Assembly: GCF_000429565.1 (NCBI RefSeq)
Contig: NZ_AUCC01000037.1
Location: 1-33,415, forward strand
Direction: 5' to 3'
Length of the DNA stretch: 33,415 nt
Origin: Arsenophonus nasoniae DSM 15247
GTDB taxonomy: Bacteria > Pseudomonadota > Gammaproteobacteria > Enterobacterales > Enterobacteriaceae
Every line of letters starts with the position of its first letter. The first letter of the stretch is position 1. The position numbers and the translations under genes were made by a program. Positions 1-8,379 of this stretch are shown piece after piece. The notes under the pieces were generated by a model. The model was given only the letters and a program-made list of their open reading frames with translations, did no database searches and had not been told where the DNA came from.

Positions 1-1
1 C

Positions 2-244
<243 letters not shown>

Positions 245-248
245 AACA

Positions 249-306
249 GTGGATCAATTTTGATTGATCGGATTTAGATAAAAAGTGGATCAGTTTTCGG
301 TGATCG
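249..306 (+). repeat. Paired direct repeats in the IS21-type terminus
   Basis: Two copies of a sequence starting AGTGGATCA(A/G)TTTT and ending TGATCG lie at about 249-270 and 285-306, 36 nt apart. IS21 elements carry repeated transposase-binding sites inside their ends. The spacing and location just after istB fit that role. Confidence 0.7.
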
Positions 307-440
307 TTGACAATAGGATAGTCACTATAATAAATGTTAATTTAAAAAAAGAAATCACATGAAAAGTATTTATGCGTTTGTTAAATTTAATTAATGTCTG
401 CTGGGGCTGGAACTAGTGAATTTAAGTTAAGGAGGATAAT

Positions 441-1022
441 GTGGGAAAGATAAAGAGTGTAACGGTTTATTGTGGCTCTAGTGTAGGAGCCAGTGGTATC
501 TATCAGCAGCAGGCTGTGGCATTAGCATCCGAGCTGGTTAACAGAAAAATAACGCTGGTTTATGGCGGTGGCCGCGTTGGTATTATGGGCGTTTTAGCCA
601 ATTCGATATTGGAACAAGGTGGTCAAGTTATTGGCGTAATGCCTAAATTATTAGTTGAACGTGAGATTTCTCATACTGGACTGACTAAAAGCTATATTGT
701 CGATACTATGCATCAACGTAAGCAGAAAATGATTGATTTGGCTGATGGATTCATTGCGCTACCAGGGGGATTTGGTACCCTGGAGGAATTTAGTGAAGTG
801 TTTACTTGGGGTCAAATTGGCTTACATGCGAAACCTTGTGGATTATTAAATGTTAATAATTATTGGACACCCTTAGTGGCTATGATAGAAAAAATGGCTG
901 ATGAAAAGTTCTTACAAGAAAAATATCGCCATATGGCGATTGTTGATGATAATCCGGCCAATTTACTTGATCGTTTTTTGCACTACACAGCACCATCAGT
1001 AAAAACTTATGATGAACTATAA
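441..1022 (+). CDS. LOG-family nucleotide 5'-monophosphate phosphoribohydrolase
   Basis: This 193-residue protein begins at GTG 441, with a strong Shine-Dalgarno GGAGG at 431-435. It shows the family's Rossmann-like features: an N-terminal VTVYCGSS segment, LVYGGGRVGIMG, and the signature PGGFGTLEE at about residues 109-117. Nearby is MHQRKQKM, which contributes the conserved Arg of the active site. LOG proteins (TIGR00730) split nucleoside monophosphates such as AMP or cytokinin ribotides into free base and ribose 5-phosphate; they are often mislabelled lysine decarboxylase. About 190 residues is the normal short-form length, unlike the much longer E. coli PpnN. The gene stands alone between an IS end and the convergent moeB, with no obvious partner, so the physiological substrate is unknown. 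Confidence 0.88.
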   Translation: MGKIKSVTVYCGSSVGASGIYQQQAVALASELVNRKITLVYGGGRVGIMGVLANSILEQGGQVIGVMPKLLVEREISHTGLTKSYIVDTMHQRKQKMIDLADGFIALPGGFGTLEEFSEVFTWGQIGLHAKPCGLLNVNNYWTPLVAMIEKMADEKFLQEKYRHMAIVDDNPANLLDRFLHYTAPSVKTYDEL

Positions 1023-1106
1023 CTGTGCTATGTTTCACTTAGTTAGCATTAACAAACATAGAGGGTGACAAAGTGCTATGCTGCGCTCACGGCGATAAAT
1101 ATTAGC

Positions 1107-1868
1107 CTATTTTTGGCTGGGCTGACAGATTTCACAATTAGGATCAGGCATTAAATTAATGGTGCGAAATTCTGTTAACATAGCATCATAAAATAGCACT
1201 TTCCCGCTGTTGATTTGACCATAGTTAGTGAGCAATTTTAGTGTTTCCATCGCTTGCAGGCTACCAATAATACCAACCAGTGGAGACATAACGCCGGTTT
1301 CGATGCAGGAGAGATTATTTTCACCAAATAAACGACTTAAACAGTGATAGCAGGGGGTATTATCTTGATAAGTTAATACCACCAGTTGTCCTTCCATGCG
1401 AATAGCGGCGCCGGAGACGAGTGGGCGCTTTAGCGTTAAGCATAGGCGATTAAGCTGCTCGCGAATTGCCACATTATCCGTACAATCGACAATCACATTT
1501 TGCTGCTTAATTAAAATATTAAGTTCATGTTCTGTTAATTTTTTATCAATGGTAGAAATTTTTATATACGGATTAATGTTAAGTAAGGTGGTTTTGGCCG
1601 AGTCAACCTTTGCACTACCAATAGATTGGTCGTTATATAGGATTTGCCGTGGTAAATTTGATAGGGAGATCGTATCAAAATCAAGCAGTGTCAGTTGGCC
1701 AACGCCTGCGGCGGCTAAATATTGAGCAGCGGCGCAACCTAACCCACCCACTCCGACAATCAATACTTTCGCTGCTTTTAATTTTTCTTGTCCGTCAAAA
1801 TCGAAGTTTTGTAAAATAATTTGGCGATTATAACGCAGTATTTCTTGGTCAGATAATTCGATAGCCAT
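1107..1868 (-). CDS. moeB: Molybdopterin-synthase adenylyltransferase MoeB
   Basis: MoeB activates the C-terminal glycine of MoaD by adenylation so that sulfur can be loaded for molybdopterin synthesis. The 253-residue protein has the E1-like nucleotide-binding loop VGVGGLGCAAAQYLAAAG near residues 37-54 and the ThiF/MoeB hallmark RYNRQIILQNF near the N terminus. Two zinc-binding Cys pairs are visible, CYHC mid-protein and CEIC at the C terminus. Length matches E. coli MoeB (249). It starts 2 nt after the moeA stop, so the two genes form an operon as in E. coli. The ThiF paralogue is the main alternative; the moeA linkage makes MoeB the better call. Confidence 0.95.
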   Translation of the reverse strand: MAIELSDQEILRYNRQIILQNFDFDGQEKLKAAKVLIVGVGGLGCAAAQYLAAAGVGQLTLLDFDTISLSNLPRQILYNDQSIGSAKVDSAKTTLLNINPYIKISTIDKKLTEHELNILIKQQNVIVDCTDNVAIREQLNRLCLTLKRPLVSGAAIRMEGQLVVLTYQDNTPCYHCLSRLFGENNLSCIETGVMSPLVGIIGSLQAMETLKLLTNYGQINSGKVLFYDAMLTEFRTINLMPDPNCEICQPSQK

Positions 1869-1870
1869 AC

Positions 1871-3112
1871 TTATTCACTTATTAATAAATAATTAAAATA
1901 CTCAATATCAACTAATTCACCTGCGTTAACCTGGCCACGATTTTGCGCTAAAACGATAAAACAGTTACTTTGGTTAAAAGAACTCAAAATGTGTGAACCT
2001 TGTTGTGCCATTGGTGTTACTTCTAAATCTCCTTGAGTATTTACTTTGGCAATTCCGCGTTGAAACTCAAGACGCCCAGGTGATGTTTTTATCAAGCTGG
2101 TGGCGCGCGCTTTCAAATAGGGGGTGCTTTGCCATTGAGTAAAGGCGCACAGGTGATTAATAATCGGCTGTACTAGTTGATAAAAGGTAACTATAGCGGA
2201 AACAGTATTACCAGGTAAGCCACAAAACCAGGCAGATTTTAGTTTACCAAAGGCAAATGGTTTACCGGGTTTTATTGCCAGTTGCCAGAAATTGATGCTA
2301 CCTATTTCATCAAGAATCTGCTTGGTATAATCAGCTTCACCCACCGACACACCGCCGCTACTAATAACCAGATCAGCTTGTTGATCCGCTTGCTTAAATG
2401 CTTGATAGAGTTTGTCAGGATCATCAGCAATAATATCTAAATCAATCACTTGGCAGTTCATTTTTTCCAACATCAAGCGTATTGCCAGCCGATTAGTATC
2501 ATAAATTTGACCAGCAGCTAGTGGCTGACCAATAGTTTGTAGTTCATCGCCGGTAGAGAAAATAGCCACTTTCAACTGGCGAAAAACTTCAATTTCACTT
2601 ATTCCCAATGACGCGATAAGAGATACCTGAGTTGCGGAAAGTTTTGTTCCAATGGGCAATACGCTATCACCTTGTCGAATATCTTCGCCGGTGAAACGAA
2701 TATTTGTGCCTGGTTTTATTGGTTGTGTGAAGCTGATGGCATTATTAGCTAACAGGGTGTTTTCTTGCATGATGACCGTATCAACGTCAATGGGAATCGG
2801 CGCTCCAGTCATAATGCGGATACAAGATTTTGCTGGCAGCGGTTCGCGAAAAGGAGAACCAGCCAATGCTTTACCCGCAATAACCAACGGAGTTGCGTCA
2901 TGCCAATCATTAAAGCGTATTGCATAACCATCCATGGCTGAATTATCAAATGGAGGGACATTAATGGGCGATATAATTTCTGTGGCAGTTATGCGGTTAA
3001 TCGATTCTGTTAATGGGATAATTTCTTTTTCTGCCATTGGGGTAGTTAGGGTAAAGATAATATTTAATGCTTCCTTCAACGATAATAATTCGCCGGTATG
3101 ATAATGCTCCAT
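1871..3112 (-). CDS. moeA: Molybdopterin molybdenumtransferase MoeA
   Basis: MoeA inserts molybdate into adenylated molybdopterin, the last step of Mo-cofactor assembly in the cytoplasm. The 413-residue protein (E. coli 411) has the N-terminal lid region with PPFDNSAMDGYA and RIMTGAPIP, then the MoCF-binding domain with STGDEL and the conserved SGGVSVGEAD motif, then PGKPFAFG and GLPGNTVSA. The C-terminal beta domain follows with GRLEFQRG. It is the promoter-proximal gene of moeA-moeB. Its upstream region (3113-3354) is shared with the divergent scs operon and holds a long inverted repeat. Cofactor supply would serve the nearby DMSO reductase genes and other molybdoenzymes. Confidence 0.96.
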   Translation of the reverse strand: MEHYHTGELLSLKEALNIIFTLTTPMAEKEIIPLTESINRITATEIISPINVPPFDNSAMDGYAIRFNDWHDATPLVIAGKALAGSPFREPLPAKSCIRIMTGAPIPIDVDTVIMQENTLLANNAISFTQPIKPGTNIRFTGEDIRQGDSVLPIGTKLSATQVSLIASLGISEIEVFRQLKVAIFSTGDELQTIGQPLAAGQIYDTNRLAIRLMLEKMNCQVIDLDIIADDPDKLYQAFKQADQQADLVISSGGVSVGEADYTKQILDEIGSINFWQLAIKPGKPFAFGKLKSAWFCGLPGNTVSAIVTFYQLVQPIINHLCAFTQWQSTPYLKARATSLIKTSPGRLEFQRGIAKVNTQGDLEVTPMAQQGSHILSSFNQSNCFIVLAQNRGQVNAGELVDIEYFNYLLISE

Positions 3113-3146
3113 ATTTTGCTCCCAAAAAGACTACCATTTTGACTGA

Positions 3147-3191
3147 TATTGGCATAATTTTGCCAAATATTTTCAGCGTATTATGCCAATA
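3147..3191. repeat. 12-bp perfect inverted repeat between moeA and scsA
   Basis: TATTGGCATAAT (3147-3158) and ATTATGCCAATA (3180-3191) are exact reverse complements separated by 21 nt. A further TGCCAA lies inside the spacer at 3161-3166. The repeat is 35 nt upstream of the moeA start codon and about 160 nt upstream of scsA. It could be an operator for a dimeric regulator or a leader hairpin of the moeA mRNA. I do not recognise the motif as a known enterobacterial regulator site. Confidence 0.6.
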
Positions 3192-3300
3192 ATCTCGCTT
3201 ATTGACAAAGTAGATAACTTCTTTGTCGCCTGTTTATGGATTAATTTAATTTAACTATCAAGGCTGATAAAATAATTACGTCGGTTTAGCTAGTCTGGGG

Positions 3301-3328
3301 TTGTACAATTTATTGTCAATGCTAGAAT
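3301..3328 (+). promoter_or_regulatory. Candidate sigma-70 promoter of scsABCD
   Basis: TTGTAC at 3301-3306 and TAGAAT at 3323-3328 are separated by 16 nt and lie just upstream of the scsA start at 3355, which has a GAGG ribosome-binding site. This is a match by eye to -35 and -10 consensus only; in AT-rich DNA such matches are common. Confidence 0.4.
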
Positions 3329-3354
3329 AAACATTCGTTTTTATCGAGGTTAGC

Positions 3355-3720
3355 ATGAGAAAAATGCAGCAACTGTCAAAATGGTTTCTCGCCTTGGCAT
3401 ACCTAATCGTGATGATTTGTATGGTTAGTCGTATTGCTATGGGGCAGTTGATATTTTCTCCGGTAACTAGCGGGCAGGCCTCCGTTTTTGCAGAGGATCA
3501 TCAGGATGATATCGATAATTCGCTGACTCCTTGTGAGTTGAGTACTAAATCCTTAGTGAGTATCCCACCGGTGATCACAGAAGCGCTACTACTAATTTTT
3601 AGTGTGTTATTAGCGTTACTGGTATTTATCCCACGCTTTGCTGTCCTACTCTCTTTTACTATTCCACTTTCATCTCCTCGACTTCGTATTCATTTACGAC
3701 TCTGTAATTTCCGGGAATGA
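3355..3720 (+). CDS. scsA: Suppressor of copper sensitivity protein ScsA
   Basis: This small (121-residue) membrane protein is the first gene of the scs cluster. It has an N-terminal hydrophobic segment at about residues 10-30, a polar stretch with a single Cys (TPCELS) near residue 60, a second hydrophobic segment at about 73-102, and a C-terminal end with PRLRIHLRLCNFRE. Size, topology and position in front of scsB match Salmonella ScsA (about 120 residues). The family is linked genetically to copper tolerance and peroxide stress; its biochemical role is not settled. It probably lies in the inner membrane with the polar loop in the periplasm. The call rests on synteny plus general resemblance, since the sequence is short. 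Confidence 0.8.
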   Translation: MRKMQQLSKWFLALAYLIVMICMVSRIAMGQLIFSPVTSGQASVFAEDHQDDIDNSLTPCELSTKSLVSIPPVITEALLLIFSVLLALLVFIPRFAVLLSFTIPLSSPRLRIHLRLCNFRE

Positions 3721-3768
3721 ATACTGACAAGTTTATTACTTAGTCATTTTCATTTTCGGAGATAAAAT

Positions 3769-5790
3769 ATGCTAAATTTTTTTCGTAATAGCCTGCTGGC
3801 ATTGCTTATGCTATGGTTGCCAGTTACTTTTGCAGCCGACACCGGTTGGCTTAAAAACTTACAAAATAGTCATGCTGAAGTTCGTTTACGCGCTGACAAT
3901 AACGCAGCTGATGTTACGCGCCTTTTACTTGATATCCGTTTACAAGAGGGTTGGAAAACTTACTGGCGAACACCGGGAGAGGGGGGAATTGCGCCGAAAA
4001 TCACCTGGCAAGATAATTCAATTGCGGCAAAATGGTTTTGGCCAACCCCACAACGCTTTGATGTTTCTGGCATCAGTACTCAAGGCTATCATGAGGGTGT
4101 TAGCCTGCCGATCCAGTTAACAGCAAAACCTGACTCACTGCTAAGTGGCACCTTGACATTGTCAACCTGCAGCAACGTCTGTATTCTAACCGATTATCCT
4201 TTCACTTTAGATCTACAACAACCCACTGATGCAAACTTTGCCCATAATTACGCTACCGCAATGGGTAAAGTCCCACAAGAAAACGCATTACTAGCAAAGT
4301 TAACAGCAGGTTATCGCAGCGGTGTAGTGCAGGTACTGGCTGAACGAGTCGCTAGCTGGCATGCACCAGCAGTTTTTGTCGATATGCCAGATGGAGCCAG
4401 CCTTGGTAAGCCAGTTTTGCAACTACAAGGACAACGTTTGCAGATCACTTTACCTGCGACTGATGAGTGGGGCGATGTTGCACCAGATTTGACGGGTAAA
4501 ACTTTGTCGTTAGTGATAGAGGATGAAGGTATTGCTCAGCAAAGCACGGTCACCATTGGCGCGCCACTAGCATCTGATCACTTACAAATGCCACTATGGC
4601 AGATTGTGTTATTCGCCATCGCAGGCGGTTTGATCCTTAATTTTATGCCATGTGTTTTACCAGTGTTAGGTCTCAAACTTAGTACTATTTTACAGCTGCA
4701 ACAGCGTGATCGTCGCAGTGTAAGATTACAATTTTTGGCTTCAAGCGGCGGTATTATTATCTCTTTTATGGCGCTTGCGTTGTTGATGACGATTTTACGG
4801 CTAACCAATCAAGCAATAGGCTGGGGTATTCAGTTTCAAAATCCGTGGTTTATCGCTTTATTGGTAATAGTCACTCTGCTATTTAGTGCAAATCTCTTGG
4901 GACTGTTTTATTTCCGCTTACCCACTAATTTTAATACACGATTAGCCAACTTGCAGGCTGATGGGTTAATGAACCATTTCTTACACGGTGCATTTGCGAC
5001 GCTACTAGCAACACCGTGTTCAGCTCCTTTTCTTGGTACTGCGATTGCTGTTGCACTGGTAGCACCATTACCGCAATTATGGGGACTATTTATCGCAATG
5101 AGCATGGGTATGAGTTTACCTTGGTTATTAATTGCGGTGAGACCTACGCTAGCTTTCCGGCTACCTCGACCTGGCCGTTGGATGAATAAATTGCGTCTAG
5201 GGCTGGCTGCTATGATGCTGGCATCCTGTCTCTGGTTACTTAGTTTGCTCACTCCATTTATCGGTACAAGTTGGACACTGTTTTTGGGCTTTTTAATACT
5301 AGCGGCTTTACTGTTCAGTTGTGCACGTCATTATTCATTACGTTGGGCAATTACTGTGGGTGGAAGTGCTGCGCTAGCTATTGGGTTAGTTACGCTTACT
5401 TTACACTACAGCAAGCAATCACTGAAAGATGAGATCCGGTGGCAACCATTAACCGAAGCAGCAATTAACCAGGCACTAGCGGCAAATAAACGGGTATTCA
5501 TCGATGTAACGGCTGACTGGTGCGTTACTTGTAAAGCTAACAAATTTAATGTGTTGCTACGTAGTGATGTGCAAAAAGCTCTACAGGCTGAAGATGTGGT
5601 CGCATTGCGTGGTGACTGGACTCAGCCGTCAGACACCATTAATCAATTTTTACAAAAACGCGGTATGCTGGCGGTTCCCTTTAACCAGATTTATGGCCCT
5701 GGATTGACGCAGGGGAAAATTCTATCGCCGTTGTTGAATAAAGATGACTTATTGCAAATTTTGCAGCAGGCAAAAGGAGATGCAAGATGA
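3769..5790 (+). CDS. scsB: DsbD-family thiol-disulfide transporter ScsB
   Basis: ScsB carries electrons from cytoplasmic thioredoxin across the inner membrane to periplasmic ScsC. The 673-residue protein starts with a signal peptide ending near residue 22. A large periplasmic alpha domain carries the redox pair STCSNVC (Cys 134 and 138). The membrane domain carries FMPCVLPVLG (Cys about 295) and ATPCSAPFLG (Cys about 417), the DsbD/CcdA transmembrane Cys pair. A C-terminal thioredoxin-like gamma domain carries DWCVTCK (Cys 585 and 588). All three redox pairs are intact. The alpha domain is larger than in housekeeping DsbD, as expected for ScsB. The start has GGAG upstream at 3756. The stop overlaps scsC by 4 nt (ATGA), indicating translational coupling. 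Confidence 0.95.
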   Translation: MLNFFRNSLLALLMLWLPVTFAADTGWLKNLQNSHAEVRLRADNNAADVTRLLLDIRLQEGWKTYWRTPGEGGIAPKITWQDNSIAAKWFWPTPQRFDVSGISTQGYHEGVSLPIQLTAKPDSLLSGTLTLSTCSNVCILTDYPFTLDLQQPTDANFAHNYATAMGKVPQENALLAKLTAGYRSGVVQVLAERVASWHAPAVFVDMPDGASLGKPVLQLQGQRLQITLPATDEWGDVAPDLTGKTLSLVIEDEGIAQQSTVTIGAPLASDHLQMPLWQIVLFAIAGGLILNFMPCVLPVLGLKLSTILQLQQRDRRSVRLQFLASSGGIIISFMALALLMTILRLTNQAIGWGIQFQNPWFIALLVIVTLLFSANLLGLFYFRLPTNFNTRLANLQADGLMNHFLHGAFATLLATPCSAPFLGTAIAVALVAPLPQLWGLFIAMSMGMSLPWLLIAVRPTLAFRLPRPGRWMNKLRLGLAAMMLASCLWLLSLLTPFIGTSWTLFLGFLILAALLFSCARHYSLRWAITVGGSAALAIGLVTLTLHYSKQSLKDEIRWQPLTEAAINQALAANKRVFIDVTADWCVTCKANKFNVLLRSDVQKALQAEDVVALRGDWTQPSDTINQFLQKRGMLAVPFNQIYGPGLTQGKILSPLLNKDDLLQILQQAKGDAR

Positions 5791-6509
5791 AAAAATTCAT
5801 TTTGTTGCTATTACTAATGACGACGCCATTATTAGCTAATAATCACCTGTTTACATTAGAACAGAAAGCTTTTTTGCAAGAACAGATCCGCGAAACATTA
5901 ATTAATAATCCGGAAATACTGGTACAAGCGGCTAATGCTTATCGTGAACAGCGACAACAACAAAGTCAGCAACAGTTGGAAAAAATAGTTAAACAAAACC
6001 AAAATAGGCTATTTAACGATCCGAATAGCCCACGTCTTGGCGCCGCTGATGCGAAATTAGTGATGGTTTATTTTACTGATTATAACTGTTCTTTTTGTAA
6101 ACAATTTGATCCGTTACTGATAAAAATTGTCCAGTCTCAACCGCAAGTTGCTTTGATTATCAAACCACTACCGTTTCGAGCGCAAAGTTCAGTGACAGCT
6201 GCGCGCAGTGCGCTTTCCTTGTGGAAACAGGATAGGGAAAAGTTTTGGTTGCTACACCATCGTCTGATGGCCAAGAAAGGTTATCATGATGACGCCAGTA
6301 TCAAAGCAGCAGAGCAAAAAATTGGTATTAATTTAATGCAGTTTGATAGCCAAACGCTGGATACCATTAACGACAATTTGGCGCTAGCACAACAGCTCGA
6401 CGTGCAAGGTACGCCAGCTACATTGATTGGCTCTCAAGTGCTGAGTGGCGCGGTGAGTTATGAACAGTTGCAAAGGATAGTTAAAACAGAATTGGAAAAA
6501 CTTAAATGA
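5787..6509 (+). CDS. scsC: Periplasmic DsbA-like thiol oxidoreductase/isomerase ScsC
   Basis: ScsC is the soluble periplasmic partner reduced by ScsB. The 240-residue protein has a signal peptide (about residues 1-17), then an unusually long Gln-rich helical segment (about 20-75), then a DsbA-fold domain with YNCSFCK as the catalytic CXXC and a cis-proline loop QGTPAT near the C terminus. The long N-terminal helix resembles Proteus mirabilis ScsC, which forms a trimer through that region and works as a disulfide isomerase; Salmonella ScsC is shorter and monomeric. By that comparison this protein is probably trimeric, but this is inference. The active-site dipeptide is Ser-Phe rather than the Pro-Tyr I recall for homologues. 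Both gene ends overlap neighbours by 4 nt. Confidence 0.92.
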   Translation: MKKFILLLLLMTTPLLANNHLFTLEQKAFLQEQIRETLINNPEILVQAANAYREQRQQQSQQQLEKIVKQNQNRLFNDPNSPRLGAADAKLVMVYFTDYNCSFCKQFDPLLIKIVQSQPQVALIIKPLPFRAQSSVTAARSALSLWKQDREKFWLLHHRLMAKKGYHDDASIKAAEQKIGINLMQFDSQTLDTINDNLALAQQLDVQGTPATLIGSQVLSGAVSYEQLQRIVKTELEKLK

Positions 6510-7015
6510 CAAATAAATTTTATCGTTGGTTGCGTGAGGGGCTGTTTTTTTTGTTGATCCTAGTCATTTTTATTCTATTACTGGATAATTTCCGTGCTCC
6601 TCAAGCGCCCTATAATTTTGCTAATGACACCGTAATAACGCTAGCGGAAAAACAAGTAACATTGGCAGAGTTAAGTGCCAAACAACCACTATTGCTCTAT
6701 TTTTGGGCTAGCAGGTGTGGCATTTGTCGTTTTACCAGCCCAAAAATAGCGGACTATGCGGCTAACGGTGGTAATGTATTAACCGTCGCCTTTCGTTCAG
6801 GTGATGACGCTAAAGTACAGCATTATTTGAGGAAAAAGCACTTTATGATGCCAACGGTTAATGATCCAACCGGTGCCCATGCTGCTCAATGGAACATTAG
6901 TGTAACGCCAACTTTTGTCATTATTTATAAAGGCAAAGTGGTTAGTACCACTACCGGCTGGAGTAGTTTAATCGGTTTGAAGTTTCGTCTTTGGTGGAGT
7001 AATTATATGAATTAA
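6506..7015 (+). CDS. scsD: Membrane-anchored TlpA-like thioredoxin ScsD
   Basis: This 169-residue protein has one N-terminal transmembrane helix (about residues 12-27) and a periplasmic thioredoxin-fold domain with WASRCGICRFTSP as the CXXC site and a cis-Pro in SVTPTFV. It matches ScsD of the scsABCD cluster, a TlpA/ResA-like protein anchored in the inner membrane and thought to act with ScsB. The start overlaps the scsC stop (ATGA), so it is translated from the same mRNA. It is the last gene of the operon; a strong palindrome follows at 7069-7096. Confidence 0.9.
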   Translation: MTNKFYRWLREGLFFLLILVIFILLLDNFRAPQAPYNFANDTVITLAEKQVTLAELSAKQPLLLYFWASRCGICRFTSPKIADYAANGGNVLTVAFRSGDDAKVQHYLRKKHFMMPTVNDPTGAHAAQWNISVTPTFVIIYKGKVVSTTTGWSSLIGLKFRLWWSNYMN

Positions 7016-7068
7016 ATAAATTGCTATCTAATGATGAAATCTATTTTAGTTGGCAAAATAATTGACTT

Positions 7069-7096
7069 AACAACTGTTGATTAATCAACAGTTGTT
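7069..7096. terminator. 28-nt perfect palindrome after scsD, possible terminator
   Basis: AACAACTGTTGA at 7069-7080 and TCAACAGTTGTT at 7085-7096 are exact complements around a TTAA loop. It lies 54 nt after the scsD stop. The following T-run is short (TTTAATT), so it may be a weak terminator or an RNA-stabilising hairpin. Confidence 0.55.
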
Positions 7097-7465
7097 TAAT
7101 TAACGCTATTTTTAGTGAATAACAAATCAAATAAGTTAACGAACACAATAACAGCTATTTTTGTCTGTTATATTACAGCAATAGATTTTTCTGGTTAAAA
7201 CTCACATATGTTATAACAAAAAATTTAATCGCCGTTTTGTGAGTTTAAAATGAGGATATAGTCAGTAAATTGATTATTTAGCGTAAATATAATAGATAAT
7301 TTTCTATAGATGGATAGCAAAAAAGGATAAATAATGACTCTGATATGAAAAATTAGCGCGATATAAAAAATATTTTGTTAGGATAGGTTATTGTAATGGA
7401 ATAATGTTATCCATTGCTTGAATATGTAGTTGGATATATGTTGAATTTTATTGTTGGAGAAATGC
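7097..7465. other. Gene-free AT-rich region upstream of folE with further inverted repeats
   Basis: No credible coding frame is present. Two more inverted repeats are visible: ATAACAG/CTGTTAT (7148-7154 with 7165-7171) and AAACTCACA/TGTGAGTTT (7198-7206 with 7238-7246). The region must hold the folE promoter. I see no clear MetJ-type met box. A small RNA cannot be excluded from sequence alone. Confidence 0.5.
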
Positions 7466-8134
7466 ATGTCATCGCTAAGTCAAGAAGCGCATCTTGTTCG
7501 TAAAGCACTCGAAGCTCGTGGTCTTGAAACCCCACTTTGCGGCCAATCTCTTTCCTCAAATGAGCGTAAACAACAGATTGAACTGCACATGGGTGAAATT
7601 ATGCGTTTACTTAATCTGGATCTTAGCGATGATAGCTTAGCGGAAACACCGAAGCGCGTTGCTAAAATGTATGTTGACGAAATTTTCTCTGGGCTCGATT
7701 ATAATAACTTCCCTAAAATTACCTTAATCGAAAACAAAATGGATTTTGACGAAATGGTGACGGTTCGTGATATCACTTTAACCAGTATCTGTGAGCACCA
7801 TTTTGTTACCATCGATGGTAAGGCGACAGTGGCCTATATTCCAAAGGAAAAAGTGGTTGGTTTATCTAAGATTAATCGTATTGTTCAATTCTTTTCTCAA
7901 CGGCCACAAGTTCAGGAGCGTTTAACCCAACAGATTTTAATTGCGCTCCAAACTTTATTAGGCACAGCTAATGTTGCTGTTTCGATTGATGCCGTTCACT
8001 ATTGTGTTAAAGCCAGAGGCGTTCGTGATGTAAGCAGCAGCACAATGACAACCTCGCTAGGTGGCTTATTTAAATCTAGTCAAAATACCCGTCAGGAGTT
8101 TTTACGTAACATTTCTCGCCTGCGTAATTACTAA
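7466..8134 (+). CDS. folE: GTP cyclohydrolase I
   Basis: FolE converts GTP to dihydroneopterin triphosphate, the first step of folate synthesis. The ATG at 7466 gives 222 residues, exactly the length of E. coli FolE, and a beginning ([20 protein letters not shown]) that aligns with it; GGAG lies 7 nt upstream. An upstream in-frame TTG at 7451 is less likely. Zinc-binding and catalytic residues are visible in [13 protein letters not shown] (Cys, His) and HYCVKARGV (Cys), with [12 protein letters not shown] between them. The gene is single, with its own terminator hairpin downstream. In E. coli it lies on the same side of the chromosome as sanA and yohJK, so the position reflects ancestral order. 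Confidence 0.97.
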   Translation: MSSLSQEAHLVRKALEARGLETPLCGQSLSSNERKQQIELHMGEIMRLLNLDLSDDSLAETPKRVAKMYVDEIFSGLDYNNFPKITLIENKMDFDEMVTVRDITLTSICEHHFVTIDGKATVAYIPKEKVVGLSKINRIVQFFSQRPQVQERLTQQILIALQTLLGTANVAVSIDAVHYCVKARGVRDVSSSTMTTSLGGLFKSSQNTRQEFLRNISRLRNY

Positions 8135-8187
8135 CTAATGTTTGTTATAACAGCCAAATAGCAGCGGATTGAGCAAATTGATCTGCT

Positions 8188-8208
8188 GCGCGAAAGCGCT
8201 ATTTTTTT
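8188..8208 (+). terminator. Intrinsic terminator of folE
   Basis: GCGC-GAAA-GCGC at 8188-8199 forms a short GC stem capped by a GNRA-type tetraloop and is followed by a run of seven T at 8202-8208. The position, 54 nt after the folE stop, is right for a terminator. Confidence 0.8.
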
Positions 8209-8379
8209 GCTATTTTATTGGTAAATATTTTTGGCGTTGCGCTATCTCAATAAGCATATGTGAATCCAATTTAAAATGTAGTGCTTTTATAACGTAAAAT
8301 TAAATAATATTGATATCGTAATCGTTCCAGCTATTGACTGGATAGCAAAGTCCCAATACTAAAAGGGAAAACTCCTTGC

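Noticed and set aside
1028-1061. CTATGTTT/AAACATAG repeat as a terminator between the LOG gene and moeB
   Set aside because: Only 8 bp with an 18-nt loop and no T-run on either side; too weak to list.
3113-3354. Molybdenum-cofactor riboswitch before moeA
   Set aside because: I could not see the multi-stem Moco motif; only an inverted repeat with a long spacer is clear. A covariance-model search would decide.
4578-5252. Minus-strand frames inside scsB
   Set aside because: They are antisense shadows of a well-conserved DsbD-type membrane domain.
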